From an uncultured Lachnospiraceae bacterium (GTDB lineage: Bacteria > Bacillota > Clostridia > Lachnospirales > Lachnospiraceae): 22,704 nucleotides of DNA. Below, in pieces: positions 7,829 through 14,875 of the stretch. Every line of letters starts with the position of its first letter. The first letter of the stretch is position 1. The stretch lies in contig CAJUKA010000068.1 of NCBI GenBank assembly GCA_910586585.1, positions 1-22,704 on the forward strand. Direction: 5' to 3'. The position numbers and the translations under genes are program-made. The notes beneath the pieces were generated by a model, which worked only from the letters and a program-made list of their open reading frames with translations, was not told where the DNA came from and ran no database searches.

Positions 7829-7849
7829 TCCCGCAAATGCGTTTCGGGA
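7829..7849 (-). promoter_or_regulatory. Hairpin next to and partly covering the gdpP ribosome-binding site
   Basis: On the - strand CCCGAAA pairs with TTTGCGGG (one bulged G) around CGCA, and the last GGG of the stem is part of the GGGAGG Shine-Dalgarno. Folding would partly hide the ribosome-binding site. It could be the expression platform of the upstream RNA structure or a simple accessibility control. Confidence 0.4.
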
Positions 7850-7935
7850 TACGTCAAATCTGTACCTTTTCTTCTTTTATAACCATCTAAATCCCGGTCA
7901 GGCGTATTCCATTAAAAATGTGTACTTCCTGCCGT

Positions 7936-8096
7936 TAAAACTGCATATAATCGTTATTGCCTGAACCATATTCCATATCAGAGCAGCAAAGTGCACTCAT
8001 TCCCCTTTGAGACTTTGACTCAAATGCCGATTTCTCACCAATCGCATCTACTCTGCTGCTATATGGTTTCAAGGCTTACATAATTATGCAGTTTTA
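7936..8096 (-). ncRNA. Large structured RNA in the gdpP leader (candidate riboswitch or sRNA)
   Basis: Long-range complementarity closes a 161-nt domain. The outer stem is a perfect 12 bp (8096-8085 with 7947-7936). A second stem pairs 8075-8061 with 7971-7959 with two bulges. A third is a perfect 6 bp (8060-8055 with 7987-7982). Inside are two hairpins: 8047-8024 (AUG/CGAUU stem) and 8024-8006 (UUUGAG/CUCAAA, sharing one base with the first). The loop of the latter contains CAAAGU, complementary to ACUUUG at 7992-7987, a possible pseudoknot. The domain starts a few nt after the likely transcription start. I cannot match it to a known riboswitch core; raiA motif, 6S or an undescribed class are candidates. 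The pairing is seen directly; function is inference. Confidence 0.6.
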
Positions 8097-8108
8097 TCAT
8101 ACTTCTTA

Positions 8109-8117
8109 AGTATAACA
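8109..8117 (-). promoter_or_regulatory. Extended -10 promoter of gdpP leader RNA
   Basis: TGTTATACT on the - strand gives an extended -10 (TATACT at 8114-8109). No good -35 is seen. Transcription would start near 8102-8100, directly before the folded domain. It overlaps a small dyad ATACTT-AAG-AAGTAT. The remaining 7850-7935 and 8118-8168 hold no recognised feature, and no clear terminator for pepT is visible here, so read-through from pepT is possible. Confidence 0.5.
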
Positions 8118-8168
8118 TTAAATCGTATAAAGTTCCATAGCAGATTTTGTCTATTCCTAGCATAATAT

Positions 8169-9410
8169 TCAAAAATTTGCATAAATATCAATGAGATTTA
8201 ATAAAATCTCAACGATTTTTTCCATGTCTTGTATACATGCAAATTCATTTCTGCTATGGTGCCCCTCTGAACCCGTGCAAAGATTTGGACACAAAAGCCC
8301 ATCAAACGACAATCTTGAGCCATCTGTTCCGCCTCGTATTGCCGATACCTGTGGTTCCACACCTGCGCGTTTCATGGCTTCAACCGCATTGTCTACAAGG
8401 TGCATCTCTTTTTCTATCATTTCCCGCATATTGCAGTAAGAATCTGTCAGTTCTACTTGAAATGTATTTTTCCCATACTTTTCATTTAATTTTTCTGCTG
8501 TTTTCTGAAAAACTTCTTTTCTATGCGCAAATTTTTCTTTATCATGATCTCTGATAATACATTCTACAACGGTTTCTTCCACCGTCCCCCGCATACTGTC
8601 CACATGATAAAATCCCTCGTAGCCTTCTGTATTTTCCGGACACTCATTGGGAAGCGCCGCCAAAAATTCATATGCAAGCTTTATAGAATTTCTCATTATA
8701 TTTTTCGCATAGCCTGGATGAACGCTTTTTCCCGTAACGGTCAAAACTGCTCCTGCTGCATTAAAACACTCATAGCTCATATCACCAAGCTCGCCGCCGT
8801 CCACTGTATAAGCAAAGTCTGCCCCAAAGCCTTTTATATCAAAATATTCCACACCATTTCCAACTTCTTCGTCTGGTGTAAAGCCTATGCAAATCTTTCC
8901 ATGCTGTATCTCTGGATGTTTCAGCAGATGTTCTGCCATCGCCATAATTTCAGCTACCCCTGCCTTGTCGTCGCCGCCAAGAAGTGTGCTGCCGTCTGTC
9001 ACAATCAAACTCTTTCCGATACATTTTTTGAGCATCGGAAATTCTGATACCAATGTCACAATATTCTTTTCTGCATCCAAAACAATATCATTGCCATCAT
9101 ACTTTTCAATCACTCTTGGTTTCACATCTGCCCCGCTTACAGCCTCGGATGTATCCATATGCGCAATAAAGCCAATTGCAGGAACACGTTTCTTGGTTTT
9201 CATGTTCTCCGGAATCACTGCATAAACATAACTATGCTCCTCATCATATCGTACATTTTCTGCTCCCAGCTCTTTCAATTCCTTGTACAAAAGTTTTGCC
9301 AAATCCCTTTGTTTCTGTGTGGAAGGAACATTTGCAGAAAACTCCTCTTTAGACTGTGTATCAATCTTTACATATCGCAAAAAATTTTGTACCACCTTTG
9401 AATATTCCAT
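8169..9410 (-). CDS. pepT: Peptidase T (tripeptide aminopeptidase)
   Basis: 413-residue cytoplasmic zinc peptidase of family M20B that releases N-terminal residues from tripeptides. Metal-site motifs are all present: FIAHMDTS (His84, Asp86), LLGGDDKAG (Asp147), TPDEEVG (catalytic Glu and metal Glu at 181/182), YTVDGGE (Asp204) and the late GSEGHHSRNEF histidines. The dimerisation insert lies between. The length matches PepT of enteric bacteria (about 408). GGGG lies before the ATG at 9410. It is about 120 nt downstream of the exporter gene, with a dyad in the gap that may be its own control site. Confidence 0.95.
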   Translation of the reverse strand: MEYSKVVQNFLRYVKIDTQSKEEFSANVPSTQKQRDLAKLLYKELKELGAENVRYDEEHSYVYAVIPENMKTKKRVPAIGFIAHMDTSEAVSGADVKPRVIEKYDGNDIVLDAEKNIVTLVSEFPMLKKCIGKSLIVTDGSTLLGGDDKAGVAEIMAMAEHLLKHPEIQHGKICIGFTPDEEVGNGVEYFDIKGFGADFAYTVDGGELGDMSYECFNAAGAVLTVTGKSVHPGYAKNIMRNSIKLAYEFLAALPNECPENTEGYEGFYHVDSMRGTVEETVVECIIRDHDKEKFAHRKEVFQKTAEKLNEKYGKNTFQVELTDSYCNMREMIEKEMHLVDNAVEAMKRAGVEPQVSAIRGGTDGSRLSFDGLLCPNLCTGSEGHHSRNEFACIQDMEKIVEILLNLIDIYANF

Positions 9411-9450
9411 TTCTACCCCATTTCCGCATGAATTCTCATGCTTTTAATAT

Positions 9451-9466
9451 AATAACATTTGTTATT
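9451..9466. promoter_or_regulatory. Dyad upstream of pepT
   Basis: Perfect 7-bp inverted repeat AATAACA-TT-TGTTATT. On the - strand a possible -10 (TATATT) lies right next to it, so the dyad would sit in the promoter spacer. The -35 is poor. A second hairpin GCATGA-ATTC-TCATGC (9426-9441) lies in the presumed leader. A regulator-binding site is a reasonable but untested reading. Confidence 0.35.
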
Positions 9467-9532
9467 GCATATCATATCGCCGTATTAACGCTCCACGCTA
9501 GTAACAAGTTCCATTTCTGCCCTGATGAAGTA

Positions 9533-11545
9533 CTATAGCTTCTGATTTATTCTACTCTTTTTCAAAACCAAATATCCAGCACCCGCAAACACTACGCCTA
9601 TCAAAAGCAGACATATAAAATCAATTCTGCTAAATTCTGATTTTGCCAAAATTGGAAATATCTTTTCTATTTTCTCTGGATATTTCATGGCAACAACAGA
9701 CAATAAATTATTGATAAAATGCAACAACATTGACAAGAAAATACTTCCGCTTTTTGAGACTACAATCGCAAAGCAGGCACCTAGCATTGCTGTCGGAATC
9801 AATTTCACAATACTCATATGAAATACTCCAAAGATAAGTGCAGAGACACACACAGCCCACTTTGTTGAATAATTGGCGCGAAGACTTCCGAACGTAAGCC
9901 CGCGGAATAACAATTCCTCTCCAACCGCAGGCATCACTGCAATCACCAATACCAGCAGCACAAATGGCTGCTCCATAATTTCTGCAAAGGTTTCTTCTAC
10001 ATTCTGTGCACTTTCTTGAAACACTGCGGAAAGCAAGGTACTGACAACCAGCATAATACTATATATACCAATATAAAACAAAATACTCCCCAAAGCAGCC
10101 GATACGCGCGGCCGATTCAAGCAAAACAGGCTTTTGACATCTGATTTCATATACCACACGACCAAGATGGGCACAATGCAAATCAGCAACTGCGTGGCAA
10201 CTAAACTGCCAAAAAAGTGAAAAATGCGTACAATGCTGCTGACATATATCATAGCAAGCAAAACAACCACTAGACACATCAAAATGTCGCCGACTGCTGG
10301 TATGGTGCCTTTTTGAATCTCAGAACGCTTCTGGAAAATTCGAAAACTCCGAAAACCATCTGAGAACAAAATATCTTCACTGTCATACATTTTGGCCAGA
10401 ATGCCAATTAAAATCACTCCATACCCCATATTCACAAAAATGGTCATCCCTGTCAGCACCAGATCCATCTGTTGTGAAAATACTTGTTTGATTAACAGAG
10501 AAACATTGACAAGCGGGATTAAAACAAGCTTATAATCCAGCTCCACTGTGGGAATCATTCCTATCATAGATGCAAACATTACCACAAGCATGACAGGTGT
10601 TATATAATTGTTTGCCTCTTTTGTACTCTTTGCAAACATACAAAAACACATACTAAGCGCTGTAATCAGCATTGACGTTGTTATCATTACCAACAATAGC
10701 ACTGGAATATAGCTTAAGTATACCCCAAATGCGATCTGCTCCATTCCTCCCATAGCATCTTCTGGCAGCGATGTCATCATAAGTCCGACCACACCGCCAA
10801 GAGAAATAAGTGAAATAACGGCCGTTATGCAAGAGAACATTGAAACAGCTATATATTTGCTCATGATCATCTGAAAATTTGTAACGGGAAGTGTCAGCAG
10901 CGTTTCCAAAGTACCGCGTTCTTTTTCACCAGTCGTTATGTCTACCGCAGGATAAAATGCCCCCATCAATATCATTGTGATAAGCAGCATTCCCATTGAG
11001 CCACCGATACTCACGCCTACAGTTTCTGAAGCTGTTGAACCGTCTACTGCTTCATATGATAAAGGGTGCAGAAAGTTTTCAGAAAGCCCTGCTTTTTCCA
11101 AATTCTGTGACAAAAGCTGTTCCCGATAAAGCTCTGATAATTCCTGTATGGCATCTTCTGTATATCTGGAATCCTGATTTGCAGAATTATATTCTGCCCT
11201 TACTTGTATTGTTTCCCCTTCTTCCAAAAAATCCAGTTGAACGCCTGATTCTCCTTCTAACTTTTGATCAGATACACACACAAAGGCAATTTCAAAGTCT
11301 AATTCCTCTTGGTTTTTGTGATAAATATCTTCGAATACTTCAATAAATTCTTGATCTTGCGCTTCATACCATACGGTGTGCGTCTTCTCAGACTGGGACT
11401 GCATAATCATGGACATTACTGTAGACATCCCAAAGATAATCGCTGGGTAGAGAAGTATTGGAACCAGCACCATGATTATTAATGTCTTTTTATCTCTCAG
11501 TATTTCCAAAACTTCTTTTTTCACTAAAACACTAATTTTCTTCAT
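9533..11545 (-). CDS. ABC-2 exporter permease fused to CPBP intramembrane protease
   Basis: 670-residue membrane protein. The first part (about 1-385) is a NatB-like ABC-2 permease: an N-terminal helix at 20-45, a long extracytoplasmic region (about 50-175), then a membrane bundle with the family phrase TGEKERGTLETLLTLPV. After further helices, residues about 480-660 form a CPBP (CaaX protease/bacteriocin-processing) domain with all three motifs: EExxxR (Glu543, Glu544, Arg548), FxxxH (Phe572, His576) and HxxxN (His609, Asn613). Its start overlaps the end of the ATPase gene by 14 nt, with GGAGG before the ATG, indicating translational coupling. Such fusions are known in some phyla. The intact protease residues suggest it cleaves an exported or membrane substrate; the substrate is unknown. 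Confidence 0.9.
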   Translation of the reverse strand: MKKISVLVKKEVLEILRDKKTLIIMVLVPILLYPAIIFGMSTVMSMIMQSQSEKTHTVWYEAQDQEFIEVFEDIYHKNQEELDFEIAFVCVSDQKLEGESGVQLDFLEEGETIQVRAEYNSANQDSRYTEDAIQELSELYREQLLSQNLEKAGLSENFLHPLSYEAVDGSTASETVGVSIGGSMGMLLITMILMGAFYPAVDITTGEKERGTLETLLTLPVTNFQMIMSKYIAVSMFSCITAVISLISLGGVVGLMMTSLPEDAMGGMEQIAFGVYLSYIPVLLLVMITTSMLITALSMCFCMFAKSTKEANNYITPVMLVVMFASMIGMIPTVELDYKLVLIPLVNVSLLIKQVFSQQMDLVLTGMTIFVNMGYGVILIGILAKMYDSEDILFSDGFRSFRIFQKRSEIQKGTIPAVGDILMCLVVVLLAMIYVSSIVRIFHFFGSLVATQLLICIVPILVVWYMKSDVKSLFCLNRPRVSAALGSILFYIGIYSIMLVVSTLLSAVFQESAQNVEETFAEIMEQPFVLLVLVIAVMPAVGEELLFRGLTFGSLRANYSTKWAVCVSALIFGVFHMSIVKLIPTAMLGACFAIVVSKSGSIFLSMLLHFINNLLSVVAMKYPEKIEKIFPILAKSEFSRIDFICLLLIGVVFAGAGYLVLKKSRINQKL

Positions 11546-12320
11546 TGTTCCTCCACTCTAATGTATCCGCATAAATTGAATGAAAAGCTGCACGAAGATT
11601 TTGGCTGTTTGTGTGCCTTTTCAGCTCCTCTGGTGTACCATGCGCTGCAATGCGTCCGCTGCAAATCATATAAATACGGTCACACAATACCTCTGCTTCT
11701 TCCAAATAATGGGTGGAATACAATACTGTTCGTCCTCTGCTCTTCTGTTCTTTCATAAAGCGGATAATCGCATCTGCACTCAAAATATCAAGTCCAAGTG
11801 TAGGCTCATCTAAAATATATAACAGCGGATCTGCCATCAGGCATCTTGCTATAGAAGCACGCTGCGTCTGGCCAGTCGAAAGTTTTCCGATATGATTATC
11901 CGCAAACGCTCCCATATCCAAAATGTCTATAATTTTGTCTATGCGTTCCTTTATTTCCTGTTCTGAACATTCGTAAATCTGTCCTAAAAACTGAAGATAT
12001 TCCCGAATGGAGAATCGTTGATAAAGCTTCGTATTTCCGGACAAATAACCGATGGCAGCTTTTTTTGCTGTGATATCTGTGATATTATTTCCGGACATGT
12101 CCTTTATCTGAATTTCTCCTTGTGTTGGTGTCATCAACATGCCGAGCATTCGTAAAAGTGTTGTTTTTCCTGCCCCGTTCGGCCCCAAAATACCAACAAT
12201 TTCCCCTGCTTCCGCTTTGAGCGACACCTGATCAACTGCTAAAAATTCTTCTTTTTTTGTCTTTTTCCCTTGCTTGATGCTGCGTTCAAAACGTTTGCTC
12301 AAATGAATTGCTTCAATCAT
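11532..12320 (-). CDS. ABC transporter ATPase, NatA-like
   Basis: 262-residue cytoplasmic ATPase that powers the ABC-2/CPBP permease encoded next to it. Walker A GPNGAGKT at 46-53, signature LSTGQ at 148-152 (with QTQR following), Walker B YILDEP at 168-173 and a switch His in STHYLEE are present. The usual Q-loop glutamine is not obvious (IGYLSGNTKLY), as in NatA proteins. The insertion rich in Lys at 13-25 before the first strand is also NatA-like. AAGGAGG lies before the ATG. NatAB in Bacillus exports sodium, but close relatives export other compounds, so the substrate is open. Confidence 0.93.
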   Translation of the reverse strand: MIEAIHLSKRFERSIKQGKKTKKEEFLAVDQVSLKAEAGEIVGILGPNGAGKTTLLRMLGMLMTPTQGEIQIKDMSGNNITDITAKKAAIGYLSGNTKLYQRFSIREYLQFLGQIYECSEQEIKERIDKIIDILDMGAFADNHIGKLSTGQTQRASIARCLMADPLLYILDEPTLGLDILSADAIIRFMKEQKSRGRTVLYSTHYLEEAEVLCDRIYMICSGRIAAHGTPEELKRHTNSQNLRAAFHSIYADTLEWRNNEEN

Positions 12321-12370
12321 TTGCAGTCCTCCTTATTATTATATGTACTCCCGGAATCTCTCTTGCACCT

Positions 12371-12482
12371 GCCTGTGTGGTTGATTTTCCGCCATACGCA
12401 CATCAATTTCATCAACGTACGTTCCACGTACGCCTCATAAATTGATGCACATCTGACAAAAAATCATCTCACACAACCAGGC
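12371..12482. repeat. 112-bp imperfect inverted repeat (possible MITE-like element)
   Basis: The arms run from GCCTGTGTGGTTGATTTT (12371-12388) to AAAATCATC...ACAACCAGGC (to 12482), continue with CATCAATTT (12401-12409) / AAATTGATG (12439-12447), and close with CGTACGT-TCC-ACGTACG (12416-12432). Mismatched blocks of equal size separate the paired parts. It has no coding capacity and no U-run. It lies between the rpsR terminator and the ATPase gene and would also be part of that gene's leader. Non-autonomous mobile element or large RNA hairpin are the options. Confidence 0.5.
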
Positions 12483-12507
12483 ACAAAGAAACTCCGAGAA
12501 TACATAA

Positions 12508-12520
12508 GTCGCTGCGCGAC
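12508..12520. repeat. GTCGC-TGC-GCGAC short palindromic repeat, copy 1
   Basis: Perfect 5-bp dyad with a 3-nt centre. The 14-mer AGTCGCTGCGCGAC is identical to the two copies at 14876 and 14978. All lie outside genes. Confidence 0.65.
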
Positions 12521-12546
12521 GCCTTTAAAGTCTTGCCATATATAGA

Positions 12547-12585
12547 AAAAGACCAACAAACCGTATCGCGGTCTATTAGTCTTTT
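12547..12585 (-). terminator. Intrinsic terminator of the rpsF-ssb-rpsR operon
   Basis: 17-bp stem (12547-12563 with 12569-12585) with several G-U pairs when read as - strand RNA, loop of five, followed by a T-rich tail. It lies about 85 nt after the rpsR stop. Another hairpin, GCTTATTGTGC-TAG-GCACAGTAAGC (12611-12635), lies between rpsR and this terminator without a U-run. Together with the repeats at 12371 and 12508 this accounts for the 350-bp gap before the ATPase gene. Confidence 0.8.
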
Positions 12586-12671
12586 CTGCATCAAACGAAA
12601 CAGAATTCCTGCTTATTGTGCTAGGCACAGTAAGCAAGGCTGATTTCTTTCCTTGTACGCTTGTATACCAA

Positions 12672-12935
12672 TTAATCTATTGTATAAGGCATCAATGCTA
12701 AATGACGTGCACGCTTAATTGCTACTGTCAAAGCTCTCTGATGCTTTGCACAATTTCCTGTAATTCTTCTAGGAAGAATCTTACCTCTCTCAGATACATA
12801 TCTCTTTAACTTTGCAGTATCCTTATAATCAATTACATTGTCCTTGCCGCAAAATACGCATACTTTTTTTCTTCTGCGAATCCCGCCTCTTCTCTTCATT
12901 GGAGAATCAGCTTTTTCAGTTTTATTAAAAGCCAT
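12672..12935 (-). CDS. rpsR: 30S ribosomal protein S18
   Basis: 87-residue protein of the small ribosomal subunit platform, binding with S6. The family core is clear: IDYKDTAKLKRYVSERGKI and PRRITGNCAKHQRALTVAIK. The N-terminal arm carries CxxC (VCVFCG), and with the later Cys-x-x-His this suggests a zinc-binding ('C+') form. AGGAGG is 8 nt before the ATG. It is the last gene of rpsF-ssb-rpsR, 41 nt after ssb. Confidence 0.97.
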   Translation of the reverse strand: MAFNKTEKADSPMKRRGGIRRRKKVCVFCGKDNVIDYKDTAKLKRYVSERGKILPRRITGNCAKHQRALTVAIKRARHLALMPYTID

Positions 12936-12976
12936 GATAAAAGCCTCCTATTCTTTCAATCTTTTCAAACAGATTC

Positions 12977-13441
12977 TTAATTAAACGGCAGCTCCTCATC
13001 AATTCCATCTGGAATATTCATGAAACCATCGCCAGCACCCATTGGTGCTGCTGGCTGGCTGCTGCCTCCTGTGAAGCCGCCTCCATAATTTCCTTCGGAA
13101 TTATTACTACTGCTGCTGTTTTTGCTCTCAGCAAATTCCTGTTCCTCAACAACAACTTCTGTGGTATAAACTTTCACACCATCCTTATTGGTATAACTGC
13201 CTGTCTGGATACGGCCCACAACACCTAGCTTGGTACCTTTGCGAAAATATTTCTCTGCAAATTCACCAGCCTTGCCAAATGCAACACAGGGAATAAAATC
13301 TGCTGTGTTCTCATCATTGCCACGGTTAAATCTTCTATCAACTGCAAGTGTGTATCTTGCAATTGCCATGGGGCTTTCACCCTGTGTATACCGAACCTCC
13401 GGGTCTCTTGTTAAACGTCCAATTAAAATCGCTTTATTCAT
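12977..13441 (-). CDS. ssb: Single-stranded DNA-binding protein
   Basis: 154-residue protein that coats single-stranded DNA in replication, repair and recombination. The OB fold covers about 1-105 (MNKAILIGRLTRDPEVRYT, ADFIPCVAFGKAGEFAEKYF, YTTEVVVEEQEF). A Gly/Ser/Asn-rich flexible linker follows (about 112-140), then an acidic tip ending DEELPFN, which binds partner proteins. The tip carries one Asn beyond the Pro-Phe that normally ends the protein. It lies between rpsF and rpsR as in most Firmicutes, so this is the main chromosomal SSB. Confidence 0.97.
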   Translation of the reverse strand: MNKAILIGRLTRDPEVRYTQGESPMAIARYTLAVDRRFNRGNDENTADFIPCVAFGKAGEFAEKYFRKGTKLGVVGRIQTGSYTNKDGVKVYTTEVVVEEQEFAESKNSSSSNNSEGNYGGGFTGGSSQPAAPMGAGDGFMNIPDGIDEELPFN

Positions 13442-13500
13442 ATTTTAAAGTTCTCCCACTCTGCACCCTGCCTTTATCTTAGGTCTGACAGGCGCATACT

Positions 13501-13791
13501 CTATTTCTCGTCCTGTCTAACACACAAATATCTGACAACATTTTCCATAAGACGAACTCTTGATTCTACTTCGCCCGGAACAGTTGCTTCGCCATCAAAC
13601 TGGATGAAATAATAGAAAGCCTCTTTCATTTTACGCACTTCATAAGCAAGTCTCTTCTTGCCCCACTCGTCTACGTTTGTAATTGTGCCGCCATGTTTGG
13701 TAATAATATTTTTTACCCTCTCAATGGTAGCTGCTCTGTCATCATCCTCAAGCTTTGCGCTGACAACAACGGCTAATTCATACTTGTTCAT
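13501..13791 (-). CDS. rpsF: 30S ribosomal protein S6
   Basis: 96-residue small-subunit protein that pairs with S18. The start MNKYELAVVVSAKL and the stretches WGKKRLAYEVRKMKEAFYY and ENVVRYLCVR are typical of S6. Start choice: AAAGGAGG is 7 nt before the ATG at 13791; a longer in-frame extension to 13854 has no such site and reads through the leader. First gene of rpsF-ssb-rpsR with its own promoter at 13863-13891. Confidence 0.96.
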   Translation of the reverse strand: MNKYELAVVVSAKLEDDDRAATIERVKNIITKHGGTITNVDEWGKKRLAYEVRKMKEAFYYFIQFDGEATVPGEVESRVRLMENVVRYLCVRQDEK

Positions 13792-13862
13792 TTTGTTACC
13801 TCCTTTTGGTCTCTGGCCTCTCCTCAATGAAGAAGCAAGGAACTTATATATCACGAAAATTT

Positions 13863-13891
13863 ATGATAGCATATTTTAAGCAATTTAGCAA
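13863..13891 (-). promoter_or_regulatory. Promoter of rpsF-ssb-rpsR
   Basis: On the - strand TTGCTA (13891-13886), 17-nt spacer, TATCAT (13868-13863). This gives a leader of about 65 nt before rpsF. I did not find a convincing S6:S18-binding leader hairpin. Confidence 0.7.
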
Positions 13892-13921
13892 GGGTTTTAG
13901 AATAATTTTCCGTTTTTCTAG

Positions 13922-14107
13922 CTACGCTTTCCGCAATCCTTTTGTTGATTTTTCTACCTGTCGTCTGGGAAGCATGATCTGGTGCCCGCATCCCACGCAT
14001 TTTAGCCTAAAATCTGCCCCCACTCTCAATAACTCCCACTCAAAATTACCACATGGATGCTTTTTTTTAAGCTTCACAATATCTCCAACTTCGTATTCGT
14101 ATCCCAT
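13922..14107 (-). CDS. DUF951 family protein (YyzM-like)
   Basis: 61-residue cytoplasmic protein of a conserved Firmicutes family. The typical pattern is present: a short basic VGDIVKLKKKHPCG start, WELLRVGADF, then CVGCGHQIMLPR. Three cysteines and a histidine suggest a small zinc-binding fold. Function is unknown. Start: AGGAAG lies 8 nt before the ATG at 14107; two GTG codons just upstream overlap the Shine-Dalgarno. It lies 22 nt after the sirtuin and just before the rpsF promoter. In Bacillus yyzM is also found in this chromosomal neighbourhood. Confidence 0.88.
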   Translation of the reverse strand: MGYEYEVGDIVKLKKKHPCGNFEWELLRVGADFRLKCVGCGHQIMLPRRQVEKSTKGLRKA

Positions 14108-14129
14108 ACACACCACTTCCTAATACTTT

Positions 14130-14852
14130 TCACACTTTTATCTGCGAGAAGACTTCTCCGATGCTTCCTGTGATTACCAAATCCGCCTTGGTGTCCCGCT
14201 GCGTTGGTGTTTTGTTGATTAGCACCAGCCTGCTTCCCTGATAATAGTCAATCAGCCCAGCCGCCGGATAAACTGCAAGCGAGGTTCCCCCGATAATCAG
14301 CATATCTGCCTCACTGATCACGCGCACCGATTCCTGCAATATTTTCTGGTCAAGTCCTTCCTCATACAATACTACATCTGGCTTAATCCTTCCTCCGCAT
14401 GTACAAACTGGCACTCCAGAAGTGTTTACAATTGTTTCCACATCATAAAACTTTCTGCACTTCTCGCAATAATTGCGCAGCACACTACCATGAAGCTCCA
14501 GAACCTTTTTGCTGCCTGCTGCCTGGTGAAGTCCATCTATATTTTGTGTGACAACTGCTGTAAGCTTTCCCTTCTCTTCTAATTTGGCAATTGCTTTATG
14601 TGCCGCGTTAGGTTTGGCACCAAGGGCAATCATCTTGTCATGATAAAACCGAAAAAACTCCTCTGGTTTTTTCATATAAAATGTATGGCTTAAAATCGTT
14701 TCCGGAGGATAATCATACTTTTGATTATAAAGTCCGTCAACACTTCTAAAATCAGGAATCCCGCTTTCTGTGGATACGCCCGCTCCGCCAAAAAACACAA
14801 TGCGGCTGCTCTCATCAATCATTTGCTGCAGTTTTTCAATTTCTTTGCTCAT
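14130..14852 (-). CDS. cobB: NAD-dependent protein deacetylase (sirtuin, CobB/Sir2)
   Basis: 240-residue cytoplasmic sirtuin that removes acyl groups from lysine using NAD. Motifs in order: GAGVSTESGIPDFRS (NAD binding), TQNIDGLHQ, catalytic His in LELHGS, a Cys4 zinc site formed by CEKC and CTC with one residue spacing (VCTCGG), and GTSLAVYPAA. The pattern resembles the Thermotoga Sir2 deacetylase; the Tyr/Arg pair of CobB desuccinylases is not seen after GIPDFR. Start: a G-run (AAGGGGGAA) lies before the ATG at 14852. The open frame continues 52 codons further, but that part is made of a repeat element. DUF951 follows by 22 nt. Confidence 0.94.
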   Translation of the reverse strand: MSKEIEKLQQMIDESSRIVFFGGAGVSTESGIPDFRSVDGLYNQKYDYPPETILSHTFYMKKPEEFFRFYHDKMIALGAKPNAAHKAIAKLEEKGKLTAVVTQNIDGLHQAAGSKKVLELHGSVLRNYCEKCRKFYDVETIVNTSGVPVCTCGGRIKPDVVLYEEGLDQKILQESVRVISEADMLIIGGTSLAVYPAAGLIDYYQGSRLVLINKTPTQRDTKADLVITGSIGEVFSQIKV

Positions 14853-14875
14853 TTCAATTCCCCCTTCTAATTTGA

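Noticed and set aside
7819..8168. ydaO c-di-AMP, yybP-ykoY Mn, or T-box element before gdpP
   Set aside because: The conserved cores of these families, as I remember them, are not present; an AAAGGGGAAUGAG stretch is only superficially like the Mn element.
8523..9047. 174-codon + strand frame antisense to pepT
   Set aside because: Fully opposite a well-conserved gene, no ribosome-binding site, Cys/His-rich content typical of antisense translation.
12338..12343. TATAAT on the - strand before the exporter ATPase gene
   Set aside because: A start site from it would fall inside the Shine-Dalgarno, so it cannot be the working -10.
13792..13862. S6:S18 autoregulatory leader before rpsF
   Set aside because: No clear hairpin with the characteristic CCG bulge was found in this short leader.
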